Shown: positions 24,290 to 36,317 of the stretch, piece by piece | Layout of the letters: each line of letters starts with the position of its first letter | How positions within the stretch are numbered: position 1 is the first letter of the stretch | Source of the DNA: Gnetum montanum | Lineage: Eukaryota > Streptophyta > Gnetopsida > Gnetales > Gnetaceae | Direction: 5' to 3' | Length of the DNA stretch: 64,000 nt | NCBI GenBank assembly: GCA_015680685.1 | Contig: MNCI01004872.1 | Location: forward strand, 2,045,523 to 2,109,522 | The notes under the pieces: model-generated | What the model saw: only the letters and a program-made list of their open reading frames with translations | Told to the model about the DNA's origin: nothing | Database searches by the model: none | Translations under genes and position numbers: made by a program

Positions 24290-25560
24290 TCTAAAGATTC
24301 TCTAAAAAGTTTTCATTGGATTTCTTGGCATATTATTACTCTCTCTAAGAAAAAAAATTATTTAAGTCTTTTAAATTCTTTCAATATGGGACTTACTTTG
24401 GAGGAAAAGTGGTTGTTTCAACATTAAAGTGCTTTTGATATTATTGGAACTCTCTTCCAGCTAAGGCTACAGTAAGAATTTTTCAAAAACAAAGGTCATT
24501 CTGTAAGTGTATTCACTCAACTAATTGGATTCTTTCTTCTCATATGATTATCATTCTTGGATCTCATCTTTCAGAGTATTTGGAAGGCTTAGTAAGTATT
24601 ACACAATTATATATATTGGACTAATATTAAGATCAATCCTACTCTTCTTTTTAAGCTTTCTCCATGGTGGTTACCTCTTTTACCTACTCCTCTTACTACT
24701 ATGAATTTTTAGGTGGCTACTTGTTAGCTTTAGAAGGAAGTGATTTCTCTTAGTTATTTACATCTTGCTAACTAATGGATTTCATGGGAAATTTTTGATA
24801 ATTTGTATGGGCTATCTACATTCTTGCATCATTTTTTTGATCAAATCTATAATTTTATTTACCACTATTTATTGTTGGATGCTTTAGCACAAATTATTTT
24901 TCATAACCTTTGTTAGACTAATGGATTGAGACTTTTGTCTTATAAGCCACATGTTCCATTTCAACTTTTGCATAACTCAATTATTGTTCATTATTATAAT
25001 AAGCTTTTTCACAAATAAGAATTCAAAACAATTTTGGATGTCCACATTTAAGTGAATATGAAAGCTTCCTACTCTACCTAAAATTCAATGGTTTCTTTGG
25101 TATCTTCTTCACTAGGTTTACCTATTGGCAAACATCTTGAATATCTTAGGGTTCATACTCCTTTTTTCCCTCTTTGTGGAGATACATATGATTTTGTTAG
25201 TATCTTTTGAAAATGTCATTTATCTTAGTACATTTGGATCTAAGCATGCAAAGCTATTCCAAATTGTCAACTATCTTAAGATGACATTTTTTTTATTTTT
25301 GCCTATTACTTCCATGAATTTCAGATTTCTTTTAAATGTTATTAAACCTATTTTTCTCTTTCATATTTGGAAGCATAAATGTAATATCATTTTTTAGAAA
25401 ATAAAATATTCAAATATTTATCATTTGACTATTGCAAAGAAATCATAGATCTTCTACCTTATCCAATTCCATATTATATCCCAAGCTCAAAAAGTTCAAT
25501 TAGAGATTAGTCAGTTAATTAATTTTTAACAACCTTGGTTTAGATTTATGAGCAATAAAT
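24290..25560 (+). pseudogene. LINE C-terminal region with zf-RVT-like finger
   Basis: Includes FHWISWHIITLSKKK (about 24310-24355), typical of the LINE region where lines of the KVNWxxVCxPKxxGGLG block lie, and later LPKIQWFLWYLLH (about 25070-25105) followed by PLCGDTYDF. That pairing of a P-K-I-x-x-F-x-W block with a C-x2-C finger is the zf-RVT arrangement of plant L1 elements. The open frame 25125-25397 overlaps it in a different frame. Heavily decayed. Confidence 0.65.
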
Positions 25561-25918
25561 GCTCTAGTGAAAGTAAACTTTTTTTAGCATAGTTCTCTAT
25601 AAGGGATCTCTTTATTTTAATTTCAAATATCATTTTTTTTCATTTGATTCTTGCTTTATTCTACTTGTACTAGTGATTACAATCAGTCTTTGATAAGAAC
25701 CAAATTCCTAAAAGGATGCTTTTTTCTTTTGTTGTTGGCCTAACTATAAGGATGAAATCTTGAGTAGACATCCCTAAATTTGTTAAGTCTTTTCTTTCTT
25801 GTTATTTTTATCTATTCTATTAGATGCTACTTGTATAAATTTTTACCCTTTCTATCTAGTTTATTAGATGCTACATGTGCATTTGATATTCTATTTTGAT
25901 TAATAAATTTTTTTTGAG

Positions 25919-26340
25919 GGTCCAACACCGCTCCAAAAAAATACAAAAAACATTCTTAAAAAGTACTAAACAAGTAAAAAAATCCAAAAGGCATGTATCA
26001 TTTAAACAAAAAACTAACAAACTAACACTTTATATATGCTAACTAAGAACCCTTCTATAACTATTTCCTATACTGATATATTGAATACTCATTATAACTC
26101 ATATTAACAAATTTAAACTACATTATTGTGATATCCCTAATACATCTATTACTCTATTCTAACAAAAAAGAAAAAAAACCTTTCTATACTAATAAACTAA
26201 AAACCTCCTCTTTTAAGAAATAAAAAATTATCAACCTAACTATTGGACCTCTCATAAATAAAAAAATAATCAAGAAAAAATTTAAGAAAGAAAACATTAC
26301 AAATAAAAGTAAACAAAAGTGTCATATATTAAACTCTCTA
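25919..26340. repeat. Diverged tandem duplication, copy 1
   Basis: Starts GGTCCAACACCGCTC directly after the LINE tail. Shared landmarks with 26581-27000, about 660 bp downstream, include the start motif, a stretch ending ATACTAATAAACTAAAAACC (26197-26216 here) and TTTAAGAAATAA. No coding potential. The relation to the LINE 3' end is unclear. Confidence 0.6.
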
Positions 26341-26444
26341 GAGCATGGATCATAACAAAAATACTTACAAAGTAATCAAACTACATAGATCTCATTATCC
26401 CCTTATACAACCTAACCAACACCCAATCTCTAATTACTATGATA

Positions 26445-26580
26445 ATGAGATGTTAGCCTAGTGGTAAGACTCTTGATTTGAAGGTGCCAAGTTAGGTTTG
26501 ATTTTGGTGGATAATACAGAGTTATAAAGTTCTAATTGAACTATATATTTTGAGGTGTACCTATATTACAATTATTTCAA
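26445..26580 (+). mobile_element. SINE-like tRNA-related sequence
   Basis: TTAGCCTAGTGGTAAGACTC at 26454-26473 closely fits a Pol III A box (TRGCNNAGYNGG), and AGGTTTGATTTT about 30 bases later fits a decayed B box (GGTTCGANTCC). The cloverleaf is not complete, so this is not a tRNA gene. It is followed by a non-tRNA body that ends at the repeat start GGTTCCAACACC. A tRNA-derived SINE is the best explanation. Confidence 0.5.
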
Positions 26581-27000
26581 GGTTCCAACACCACTCTATT
26601 CTATAAAAACTATCTCATATCCTTATAATTTAAGAAACCAAAAACCATGACTTGTACTAACATTTAATTACTCCTTATAACCCATACTTACTAACACAAA
26701 CTATAATAATGTAAAACCTATATAACCTCTCTCACTTTATTCTAATAAAATAACAACCCCCTTTTATACTAATAAACTAAAAACCTTCTCTCTTAAGAAA
26801 TAAATAACTAGCATCCTAATCATTAAATATTTCATGGATATATCTTATAATCAAATGCTAAACTAACAACTCTTACTCATCCAATGTATTCTAACAATTA
26901 AAAAAACTAGCATCATATTGAAAATACCACTTCTATTTTAAGAAACTAAAAAAATTAACAAACAAACAATAAAGGTTCTAAAACACTAATAAATCATAAT
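26581..27000. repeat. Diverged tandem duplication, copy 2
   Basis: Starts GGTTCCAACACCACTC and repeats the landmarks of 25919-26340 in the same order and spacing (for example ATACTAATAAACTAAAAACC at 26767-26786). The copies differ by many substitutions and small indels, so the duplication is old, or they are two insertions of one repeat family. Confidence 0.6.
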
Positions 27001-29980
27001 CAAAAGAGAAACAAATGTGTATACAAAAACCATGTAGAAAATCATCAACCAAATAGATAAATAAATTTGAAGCTAAGGAAAAAAAAGCTCAAAACATACT
27101 GAAAAATATAATCAAAGGAGTAACAAATTCCTTCACAAAAACATTGCACAAGGAAATCAAACAAATAAACCAAAATAATGAAAGTAAAATTATAAAGAAC
27201 TAACTTTAAAAAAAAGAAAAAAATTCACACAATAATAATTCAAACACTAAAAAAACACAAGAACTTGCATCATGGTCCTTGCAACATGATTCATGCCTCC
27301 TCCATGTCACATCTCACCTAAATTTCAACTTGAATCTTGGCTTTCCAAGCTCTCCAATGACTACTCAACATTAATTTCAGCACTTCAAATAATAATTTTG
27401 AAAGGTTTAAATGAATTATTCATAGTTAGAACTAAAAAATTTTCCAACTTATGTAGGTGACACTGACACTAATGTCTACATCAGCTTCACATTTCCTACA
27501 TCATCCTGCCCCCAAGTCCTCAAGTTTGACATCTAGCAACATTCCCTTGGTTCATAGGCTTGTTAATGGCATGTAAAATCATTTTTTCATTAGTTTCAAC
27601 ATCTTAGAGATTTAGAATGTCAACTTGAAAAAATGTTAGGGATTTTTCTAACTTCCTAGCTAATGCTAATGTTGACACTAGATTCAACACCTATGGGACT
27701 CACATCTTGTAGTTCTTGGCCTTCAAACTATACATTCAAGATCATTTTTTAGCTTCTCAAGATTCACAACATCATTCAGTATTAATTTGGATATCCAACA
27801 AGGTCCTAGAAGTTTACAACCTAAAAAAGTTAAAAAAAATTTCTAAGTTATAGCACCATTGGTGCTAATGTTAGTGTTGCCTAGTCATGCTTCCAACCTT
27901 ACCTACTTTGAAGGTCATACTTACTAAAATTAGACTTCAAATGAACTTCACATGAATTATACTTAACCATTAAGTCAAATATGATAACCTTACACCTATA
28001 AATATGAGATTAAATTTCAAATTTCAAGATAGTTTCTTTTGATCAAGAGCACTTTTCAGGATTTTGGGAGATCAAGAGCCTAAGTAGTAGACATCCCAGC
28101 ATCTCTAGCATGCTCCATGTTCACTATGACATCTCCCATGGCTCTAGCACTAACACTAATGTAGCATTAGCATCACCCAAGAAACATCAACATTTACATC
28201 AATAACCAATATTTAGAATTTTTCTGTATTAGCATTAGTCTCTAGATTTAAACCTTTTTTAGCTTGAGCATTAGTCTTGGAACACTTAGTTAAAAAAACC
28301 CTATTTTAGCACCAATTTTATTTTGGATAGCATTTATAGCTTCTCCATTTGTATACCTATCCTTCAAAGGTTCAATTCCACTTTCTAAATCCATGTTTTG
28401 CTTACAAGTAAGGTTCTAATCAACAATTTTATTCCATTTATGTTTTTCATCATTTTTATAGTTTTGCCCCTCCATAGGAGGTGAACACTTATTTTAAATA
28501 TTTTTAAGCTATAAAGAATTCTTTTTTTCAAGAAGAAAACCAAAATCTTATCATAGCTTTTTTTATTTTGATATTTTCTCGATTTTCATTCACATTTTAT
28601 ACTTAGATGATATTTTATTACTGATAGCTTATTATATACTTAGTTCATTTTTTAGGAATAAATACTTGGTTAATTTTAGTATTTAATCCCAATATTTTTA
28701 TCATTTCCTTACCATTCTAGTTTGTGTGTAATAGGCTAAGTCCACATTCAATTCGAGGTTTGTACCCTATCATGTCATAATCATTGGCTATGGAAAGGTT
28801 ATATAAAAGCCAAATATTATTTATGGCGTTGGATTAAGTATTCCAACACTTAACTTATGGATGTATTCCCTATAATATTAAGGAATAATAATTTTTCAAG
28901 AATAGTAATCATATTATTTGCACAAATTTTCTTAATTCTTTACTCTTTATATTAATGACAACTATGTATTACTATAATCTTTTTATAGTTTGATTATATT
29001 GATAAGAATGGTAAATGCTATACAAATGTATGCAATTGTGAACATAACCAAATATTAAATACAAACATTGGTAGATAGTTTTTAATAATTACATAGCTTC
29101 TATTAATTTATAGAAAAAACAATGGTAAGTGGTTATGAACAGTCACCTCATAGCTATTCATTTGAGCTTAAAATATCCTCAAATTTGAACTAACCACACA
29201 TTGTATTTACAATCGAGAATAAGAATTTCTTAGCTAAATAAGAATCTTTAACATTTATTTATCTACAAGAATAAAATTTCCTTATCTTCATCAATTATTT
29301 TCTCATATGTATCATCCACTATAATAATGTTCTCTGGTTGAAATAGAACTTCATAGTTTTCAAAAATGCATTCTAAAGATTTTTGGAAAAATAAAATCAT
29401 AATATCTTTGTAAAAAAAATTGAAATTAAGGTTTTCAATAGATAACTTATTATTCTTTCACATTTTTTGATTGGATAGATGACCAAATTATATATTTAAG
29501 TCCTACCTTTACTAAGTCCTCCAAAAACTCTTGAAAACCTAGTTGAATAAAGTAACACTTCTTTTTGAGGCATGATATCATCTCATCTCATATACATCCA
29601 AAGCTATTTTTTCATCTATAGAATGTACATATTTTATAAGGATACTATTGAAATCCAAGTTGACTAATTTTATTCTTTTTATTTCCTCTTTAATTTTTGT
29701 AATTACCCATCAAAAAGTAAAATAATTAATTAGTACAGAGCATTTTTGCCACATCCTTGATCCGAAAATTCTTTTTACACTTTTATTAGTATATTTATCT
29801 TTATTTGGATTTGAACCCTTAATCCTTTATTTTCTAAATATCTTATTTTTATGTTTGATTACTTGCCAATCTAGGTTGCCTGGTCTAGCTACTAGCTTAG
29901 TTATATACATTTATAATATATATCTATAAATTGGCCGATAGAATCTTATAAGATTACAAGTAAGAAGTTCTTTGAGTAAA
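27001..29980. other. No gene recognised; A+T-rich DNA
   Basis: Neither strand shows a sustained frame or a known domain. Between about 27440 and 28270 short motifs of the type CACTAATG, GCTAATG and GCATTAG recur in both orientations, a loose internal repetition. No LTR, TIR or RNA gene was found. Confidence 0.5.
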
Positions 29981-29983
29981 AAA

Positions 29984-30054
29984 TTTCATGACTTCTGGAT
30001 GAAGAACAAGATTTAAAAACCCAAATTTTCATGCCTTCTGGATGAAGAACAAGA
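29984..30054. repeat. 28-bp direct repeat, two copies
   Basis: Two copies (29984-30011 and 30027-30054) with one mismatch and a 43-bp period. The shared core is CTTCTGGATGAAGAACAAGA. It lies immediately upstream of the hairpin at 30109-30189. No coding frame. Confidence 0.85.
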
Positions 30055-30108
30055 GTTATGTACCTTATTTTTCCTAAGGATGGGTTTTCTGAAAAAATAA
30101 TTCCATGA

Positions 30109-30189
30109 ATTAGTGTATGCTCTCACCCTCGGCCGAATTTGTTGAGAGTGAGAGCATAAATTCGGCCAAGGGTGAGAGCATACACTAAT
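30109..30189. repeat. Long hairpin with 32-bp arms
   Basis: Arms 30109-30140 and 30158-30189 are reverse complements with one mismatch and a 17-base loop. The arms contain GGCCGAATTT / AAATTCGGCC and GCTCTCACCC / GGGTGAGAGC, and the loop holds a third partial GAGAGTGAGAGCAT. It is richer in G+C than its surroundings. Possibilities are a small foldback or MITE, or a hairpin RNA source; no terminal duplication was found. Confidence 0.8.
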
Positions 30190-31350
30190 CATGAAAGTAG
30201 GACAAACCCCTTTTTCCACTTGTATTACCCAAAATATTTTACTTACCTAATTTAAAAATATAGGTTAAATAAATAAAGAAGAATAATAAGCCAAGAAATA
30301 AAATCAAGGTTAAAAAACTCATTCATTTTCATCAATCACAAAATTAAGGGATGTGGTTGTAGTTTTACCATAATGATTATATTGTTGGAAGCCCTAATTT
30401 GAAATGACAAGGATAATCTTACTTCTCAAATTCTTCATTAGAAATTAACTTCAATAACCTAGTAACTTGGAAGAATTATGTATCATACCAAATATAACCT
30501 AAGGTCTAGATAAAGAATGATGTTAACACATCTATGTTAGTCATGGTAGCATAATTGGTGAACTATGATTCTTAATAAATATGATTCATTAACATCATTT
30601 TTTGTTAACTTTTGGGATTTGACTTATTTACTAAGACTTCAAAATAGATGGAGTATGCATTGACCAAAGAGATTGCATAGTGAATTGAAGGAAATTTCTT
30701 TTTCAAATCGGATTTCTCTTCCAAAGGCCACTTATGTATTTTAAAAATTAATGAACACCATTTCTAGCTTTCATGTTAAAGTCTTCATAGAGGATGAATG
30801 ACACTAAGTTTAGACTTGTATAAGTTAGGAATACTTTGCTATTTAAAATTTCCTCTACTTAGTCAATCAAGTAGAAACTTAACAATGTCTGACATTTGGG
30901 AATTTTGGACAGCAATAAAATCTTTGTTGATCACACATACACATCTTCTCAATGACTGCATTTTAAGTACCAATGCCAAGACTATGTGGCTTCTTTAGAA
31001 TCTAGATTGTTCTTTCTTTCCCATGACTTGAAGTTTTGGAATTTCAAAAATCATGTCTTTCAACCTCCATTCAAATATTTATATTAATTCAAAATTTTCT
31101 TATTTGTAAAATATTGCATGACCATCCATGTTGTGTTTCTTGCAATAGGCTAATCTATATGACTCAAAAGATGAATGACCAAAAGAATCATTTTTCTTGT
31201 AGACACCTTTGTATCCTTACTTTCTTAAATAGGGTTAAAATTAATATAGAAATTTTCATGGAAATATTTTTTATAGACATAAGACATTAGCATTAAAATC
31301 TTAGAATGCATGAATGTTGATATTCATGATAGTCTAAGGTACAAGGTGGA
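30190..31350. other. No gene recognised
   Basis: A+T-rich flank of element F. Open stretches at 30798-30998 and 31036-31290 have no motif or codon pattern to support them as genes. Confidence 0.5.
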
Positions 31351-31355
31351 CATAG

Positions 31356-32289
31356 TGTGGAGTAGGCTTACTCCTCTTAATTTAACCTTAAATTCCCACT
31401 AAATCTAGATATTGTAAAAGATAATTGGATATGCTAGAAATTAAGAAAACTAGCTATCTTTAATAAATAAAAGAAAATATTATAGTAGGTTCCACAATTA
31501 ACAACATCAAATTGCTCACAACACTCAATGATGCTACAAAGCATGAGGCTCTACAACCACATCACGATTTTCCTTAATGAAAGACATGATGACAAGAGAA
31601 TCTCTCCCACAACTTAGGATTGAGATATCAACACATAAGCAAGACCAATAGTAGTGCATAGGCCAAACTTACATATAATTAATCTTGAGCTACAACCCAA
31701 TCATGCACTCGCTCAATTGCTCTCATGACACTCTTGCCAAGAACGTCAACAAATGACCATCTCATGATGATTAAACAAACATGAAGTAACATCCATATAT
31801 TGAAAAATAAAGATAAGATACCTAGGAATCATTTCCCAAGCTTGACTTGAATATTCTTATCTATTCTCATTTATTTCCATCTTCTTTCATTTGTTTCTCA
31901 AAGTGGAACTACAAATTTGAAAGTTTCCTTGGTCATACGGGTCACATTTAGCTTTGAACAGATATCTTCTACAAAATTCAACTTGCAAGAGAGATGTCTT
32001 TGATCCCTACGAGATGTCCCTATTACATAAGGGCTATCTTTGGTTTGATAGAGACATATCATTAGAGATGTCTCTATACTATGAGAGACATCTCACCAAA
32101 GACATGTTAGTTCTAGCAAAGACATATCTACTCCCTACCAGATCTCTCTAGCACTCAATAGATGTCTCTTGTGAATACTTTGTATTTGGAAAATATGTCT
32201 TCTTGACCTTCAAGATAACTTCATAGGGCCCAAAACTTGAAAACCATTCATAGGGATAAAGAAAGAAAATTAGAAGAGGTGTCCCTACA
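31356..32289 (-). repeat. 3' LTR of element F (long copy)
   Basis: About 934 bp. On the minus strand it starts TGTAGGGACACCTC. Its left and right parts align with 36318-36793, but about 440-460 bp in the middle (roughly 31625-32060) has no partner there. The region 31985-32205 has at least six AGATGTC/GACAT(A)TCT motifs. A polypurine tract (minus strand AAAGGAGGGGAGAG, about 32293-32308) borders it. Confidence 0.82.
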
Positions 32290-32539
32290 CCAACTCTCCC
32301 CTCCTTTAAAAAGTGAATTCAAATGAACAGAGTAGGGGTAGAAGTGATACTCCACTCATAAATTTTTTTCTTATGGATCCATAAAACATCATCTATAGAT
32401 TAAGTGCTTATGCCTCTTTACTTCTTGAGTGCTTGAAGCTTTCCTTCACTTGAGTATGATAGGCTTCCTCTCCATTGAGGGCTTGGACATGTCAATAGCC
32501 CTCTTCAACTCATTGATGCTATTCTATATGGTTTCCTCA

Positions 32540-33579
32540 TCAATTTATTCATGATAGTGAATAATATGTATAACATTAAATACAAAATATATACTAATAT
32601 CATTTGGTAAAACAATCTCAAAAGCATTATTATTAATTTTGTCCCTAATTCTAAGAGGATCTATCTTCTTGGATTTTTACTTGAAGAAGTTGATACCTCT
32701 CAATCGCTTCTTCTTCAAGTGAACCCATATCAAGTTACCAATAAAAAAATTAGGTTTATGCTTTCCCTTATTCCTTTTGAGGTCTTTCTCTTGAGCCTTC
32801 TTTTCCAAATTTTTCTTTACCTATGCATGAAAATCTCTCATCTCTTTTCCTGTCATGTTACCACAGTGCTTTTCAAACAAAATATTTTTCCTAAAATCAT
32901 AATTAGGAACACATACCTTACCATTTTTGAATAATAGTTCATCTTAAATATGATAGTCCCTCCATTGGTCTATCTTAGTCAATAATGGTGCCTTGAGGCT
33001 TTTTCACACCTATGCAAAATCTATATCATACTTATAAAAATGAAAAAAAAAATCACCCATACCTTCAACATGAGACATGTTGAAATCCATCACATGAACC
33101 CTTGATAATGCATCAGCCATCATGCTGGCTTTTCCACTTTTATGTTGTAACATAAAATTGAACTCTTGTAACTATGCAACCCACTTCATGTGCTTTACAC
33201 TCAACTTCTTTTGGAAATTTAGAAACTAAAGTGCTTTGTGGTTCGTCATCAAGGTGAACTTCTTAAATAACATGTAATGTCTCCAATGCTTGATTTCTTG
33301 AAGAATAGTGTATAACTCATTCTCATTTAATCTATATTTCTACCTTGTCTCATTCAAGTTTTATGAAAAAAAAAATCAACAAGCCTATCTTCTTGTGAAA
33401 GTATCCTACCAATGGCAAGTCCAGTTGCATCCACCTCCTCATGAAAAATATTTTAACAATATGGGATTTGAAGCATCACTTTACTAGTGATTTTTGCTTT
33501 TAATAAGTCAAAGCTCCTTTGGGTCTCATCTCCCCACCTAAATTCTCAATTCTTCTTTAGTAAAGCAATAATAGGTCAA
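32540..33579 (-). pseudogene. RNase H and core-deleted integrase of element F
   Basis: RNase H blocks run to about 33100, ending KWVAXLQEFNF, HKSGKASMMADALSR (33095-33175). Integrase then starts with a zinc-domain lead (ELLFKNGKVCVPNYDFRKN, about 32875-32945) and reaches the first His (FEKHCG). It then passes directly to KEMRDFHA and NLEKKAQEKD, the start of the C-terminal domain, followed by NLIWVHL and FVFNVIHI (about 32570-32840). The whole catalytic core with the DDE residues is missing at about 32850. Confidence 0.75.
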
Positions 33580-34960
33580 GAAATACCACTAAATGTTTTT
33601 ATGAACCTATGATAAAAGCTTGCTGAACCAAGGAATGATCTTACCTCTGTAACATTCTTAGGAGTTGGCCAAATTTGTAATAGCTCATACCTTGGTATCT
33701 TCCATCCAAACTTGGTTTTTAGAAATCACGTTCCAAATATGTGATTTCCCTCTTGAAAAATGTCATTTATTTACATTGATTACTAATTATGCCTCCTCTA
33801 ATTTAATAAAAACTCTCCTTAAGTGATCTAAATACTCCTCCTCATTAGTGCTACACACTAAAATATCATCATAAAAGACAATATAATACTTACCAATTAA
33901 TTCTTTTAGTACATCATGCATCAAAATCATGAATGTAGCAAGTGCATTTATGAGTGCAAATGGCATAATAAACCACTCAAAAGATGCATTTTGTGTTTTG
34001 ATAATTATATTTTATTTATCATCAAGCTTGATTTGAATTTGATGGTAATAGCTCTTCATATAAATTTTGTTAAAACCTTCGCATTAATAAGGACATTAAG
34101 AATATCATCCATCCTTAGAATAGAAAACTTGTACCTCACTATTATCCTATCCACTATCATGAAATCAATGCACAGCACCCATTCATAATTTTCCTTCTTT
34201 GGTACTAGCACCACTAGAACTACATAAAGTAAAATAGATTCCCTCACAAAGCCATTTGTAAGTAACTCCTCTACTTGTCTTTGCAATTCAGCCTATTGAT
34301 TTGGTACTATATGGTATTTTCTCTTGTTTTAAATGGTAGCACTAGGGATGAAATCAATTTGATGCTATATATTCATCATTGGTGGTAATCCATCCAATTC
34401 CTCCTTCAACACCTTGGAAAATTTCTCCTTTAAGCCTTGCACACCTGTAGGAAGTTATGCCTACACATCATCATGGTTAGAAGCATAGTTGACAAAACAA
34501 CAAAACTAAAGCTAGTTTTATCATGTTCCTTAATGTATTCCCTCTTTCCCATAAGGAGTTAGAAAGCATTAAGTGATCTTTTCTACCTCACTAGTTCAAC
34601 TATCATAGGAATCAATTCATGGATTCCATCAAATCTAGCTACACTCTATAAATTTCTATCTCCATCAAATTAATTATCATTGTCACAATTTAAATATCTA
34701 TGAAGAATTAAATTAGCATAATTAGTTGTAAGCACATCACATTTCACCACATCATGAAAACTCCTAATTTTAAGTTTTAAAATGCATTTTTCTATCACCT
34801 CATGAGATTAATCCATAGATAATGAATGTACCTTGTAGGGTCTTGGATGAGAATTAGTTACCAAACCTAGTTTGGAAACTCTCCTAGATGAAATAACATT
34901 TTCTTGAACTCCCTCATTAATCAAAATATGAATTCATTCCCTACTAGTAAACATCTAGTA
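33580..34960 (-). pseudogene. protease and reverse transcriptase of element F
   Basis: Protease codons around 34500-34950 are too decayed for the active site to be certain. RT starts at the open segment 34056-34286 (QRQVEELLTNGFVRES, VPKKENYEWVLCIDF, YKFSILRMDDILN) and continues to the catalytic YYIVFYDDILV at about 33855-33887. The His-rich PFGL block precedes it, with AFVNALATFM-type codons at about 33920-33965. RT is broken by stops but complete in order. Confidence 0.75.
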
Positions 34961-36240
34961 ACATTTTGAAATAACAACTTTCTAAGAGGATGATCTCCTC
35001 CATTCACATTCCTCATGAATGCACAAGAATTTAATTTAGAAACTTCTTCAATCTTGGGAGCATTGGGATTACCTTTCTAAAGAGATTAACTAGATGTCTT
35101 CTCCACTTATATGTTTTTCACATCCATTCCTTTCACTACCTAAAGAAGTAAACATTTTCATTTCTTATCTTTCCATTGTCGACACTTAAAGCATTGAATC
35201 CTAGATGGGTTATTACCTTGATTCTTTTCTTTCTTTCCTTGGTCCTTCTTGGCTTTGCCCTTCTCATCATCCTTTTCTATCTTGTTGTCATGACTATCAT
35301 CTTTGTCCTCAAGTTTGGACTTGGATCCCTTATTAGATTTAGATCCCTTATTTCTTTCCTTGAAGTTTGTTTGCCTCCATTTCCAAAATCATTAAGTTTT
35401 ATATTTTCCTTAAGTACCAAATCAGAAGTCTCAAAAAGAGTTTTAGACTTATAGAATGATAAATCTTGCTAATATGATAAATCCTAACGAGATTTAAGGT
35501 TTTTCATACTCCTTCCAGTTTATCTTAGCTTGATAGAATAATTCATAAAATTTGATGTAAGAATCCTTGACATCTCTCTTACGTTACCTTAGGAATTTCA
35601 ACTTCATAATGATATCTTATTTCTAACAAGACTATTTAGATTTCCTCCTCAACCTATATTTCATTAGATTCCAATCTCTAATATGTTGACAATTTTATCT
35701 TTCCTAACCTTGGGATTTCTTTTTCTATCAAGTAGAAGCCATACCTTCTAATTTCTATTCTGCAATAGGAACTCATAATTGATTTGGTACCTCTTGCATC
35801 TCAAAATTCTTTTCAAGTTCCTTCAGCCAACTTGATAAATAATTGGTGCCATCTATATCATTGAAAGTATTTGGTTCTACATATGGATTTTTGGCAACAT
35901 TTCTAGACATCTTATCAACCCTTGACTCATCTTCCTCATCAGGATTACTATGAGAAGAAGTAGTGACCACTAATAGAGCTCTCGAAACTTTGATCTATGG
36001 GAGTGGATTTTCTTCCATTGGAATCCTTAGCTGATGAGTTCCAACACTTCCATAGTTAAGAGACTTCCCCATCACCATTCAAATATGAATGCTTATCATC
36101 TTTACACATTAGAATATGGTTGGGACCTACATTTGTATCCACCTTGTAACTGATCTCATTGAATTAAACAACCATTAGTTAAAAGATAGACTTCGTGCTC
36201 TCCATCTCTCTATTTAGGGATTGAACTTATTTCTTCGTAG
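34960..36240 (-). pseudogene. gag of element F
   Basis: The readable core is 35773-35970, with PNTFNDIDGTNYLSSWLKELE, the chromovirus gag start block (PxFxGxxxxxxFLxWL), followed by FEMQEV. A damaged zinc knuckle occurs at about 35152-35193: C-F-K-C followed by QWKD where GH is expected, so the His ligand reads Asp, and a final Cys after a stop. Between them is a lysine/aspartate-rich segment. The plus-strand ORF 35176-35454 is a shadow. Confidence 0.7.
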
Positions 36241-36294
36241 GCACCATTTAAATTTGATAAAAATATATAGAAAAATTCCAAAGAAATAATTAAT

Positions 36295-36313
36295 CTAACA
36301 TGATTTGAAACCA
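36295..36313 (-). promoter_or_regulatory. Primer binding site of element F
   Basis: The minus strand reads TGGTTTCAAATCATGTTAG a few bases after the 5' LTR. It fits the tRNA-iMet complement (TGGTATCAGAGC...) with a few changes, the primer used by many chromoviruses and copia elements. Confidence 0.65.
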
Positions 36314-36317
36314 ATAA

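Larger units (their letters stand above)
23030..25920 (+). mobile_element. 5'-truncated L1-type LINE
   Basis: A non-LTR retrotransposon lacking its endonuclease part. It starts in the region before RT (NHFEALFTTTPMN, about 23045) and runs through RT and a C-terminal zinc-finger region. The tail near 25895-25918 has TTGATTAATAAATT and a T-run. 5' truncation is usual for LINEs. Target duplications were not found. The 3' end abuts a duplicated segment that begins GGGTCCAACACC. Confidence 0.8.

Noticed and set aside
26454-26510. tRNA gene
   Set aside because: A-box and B-box like motifs are present, but no complete acceptor or anticodon stem could be drawn. SINE-like origin fits better.
30013-30219. 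Small gene overlapping the hairpin
   Set aside because: The ORF results from the repeat and hairpin sequence; there is no codon pattern or motif.
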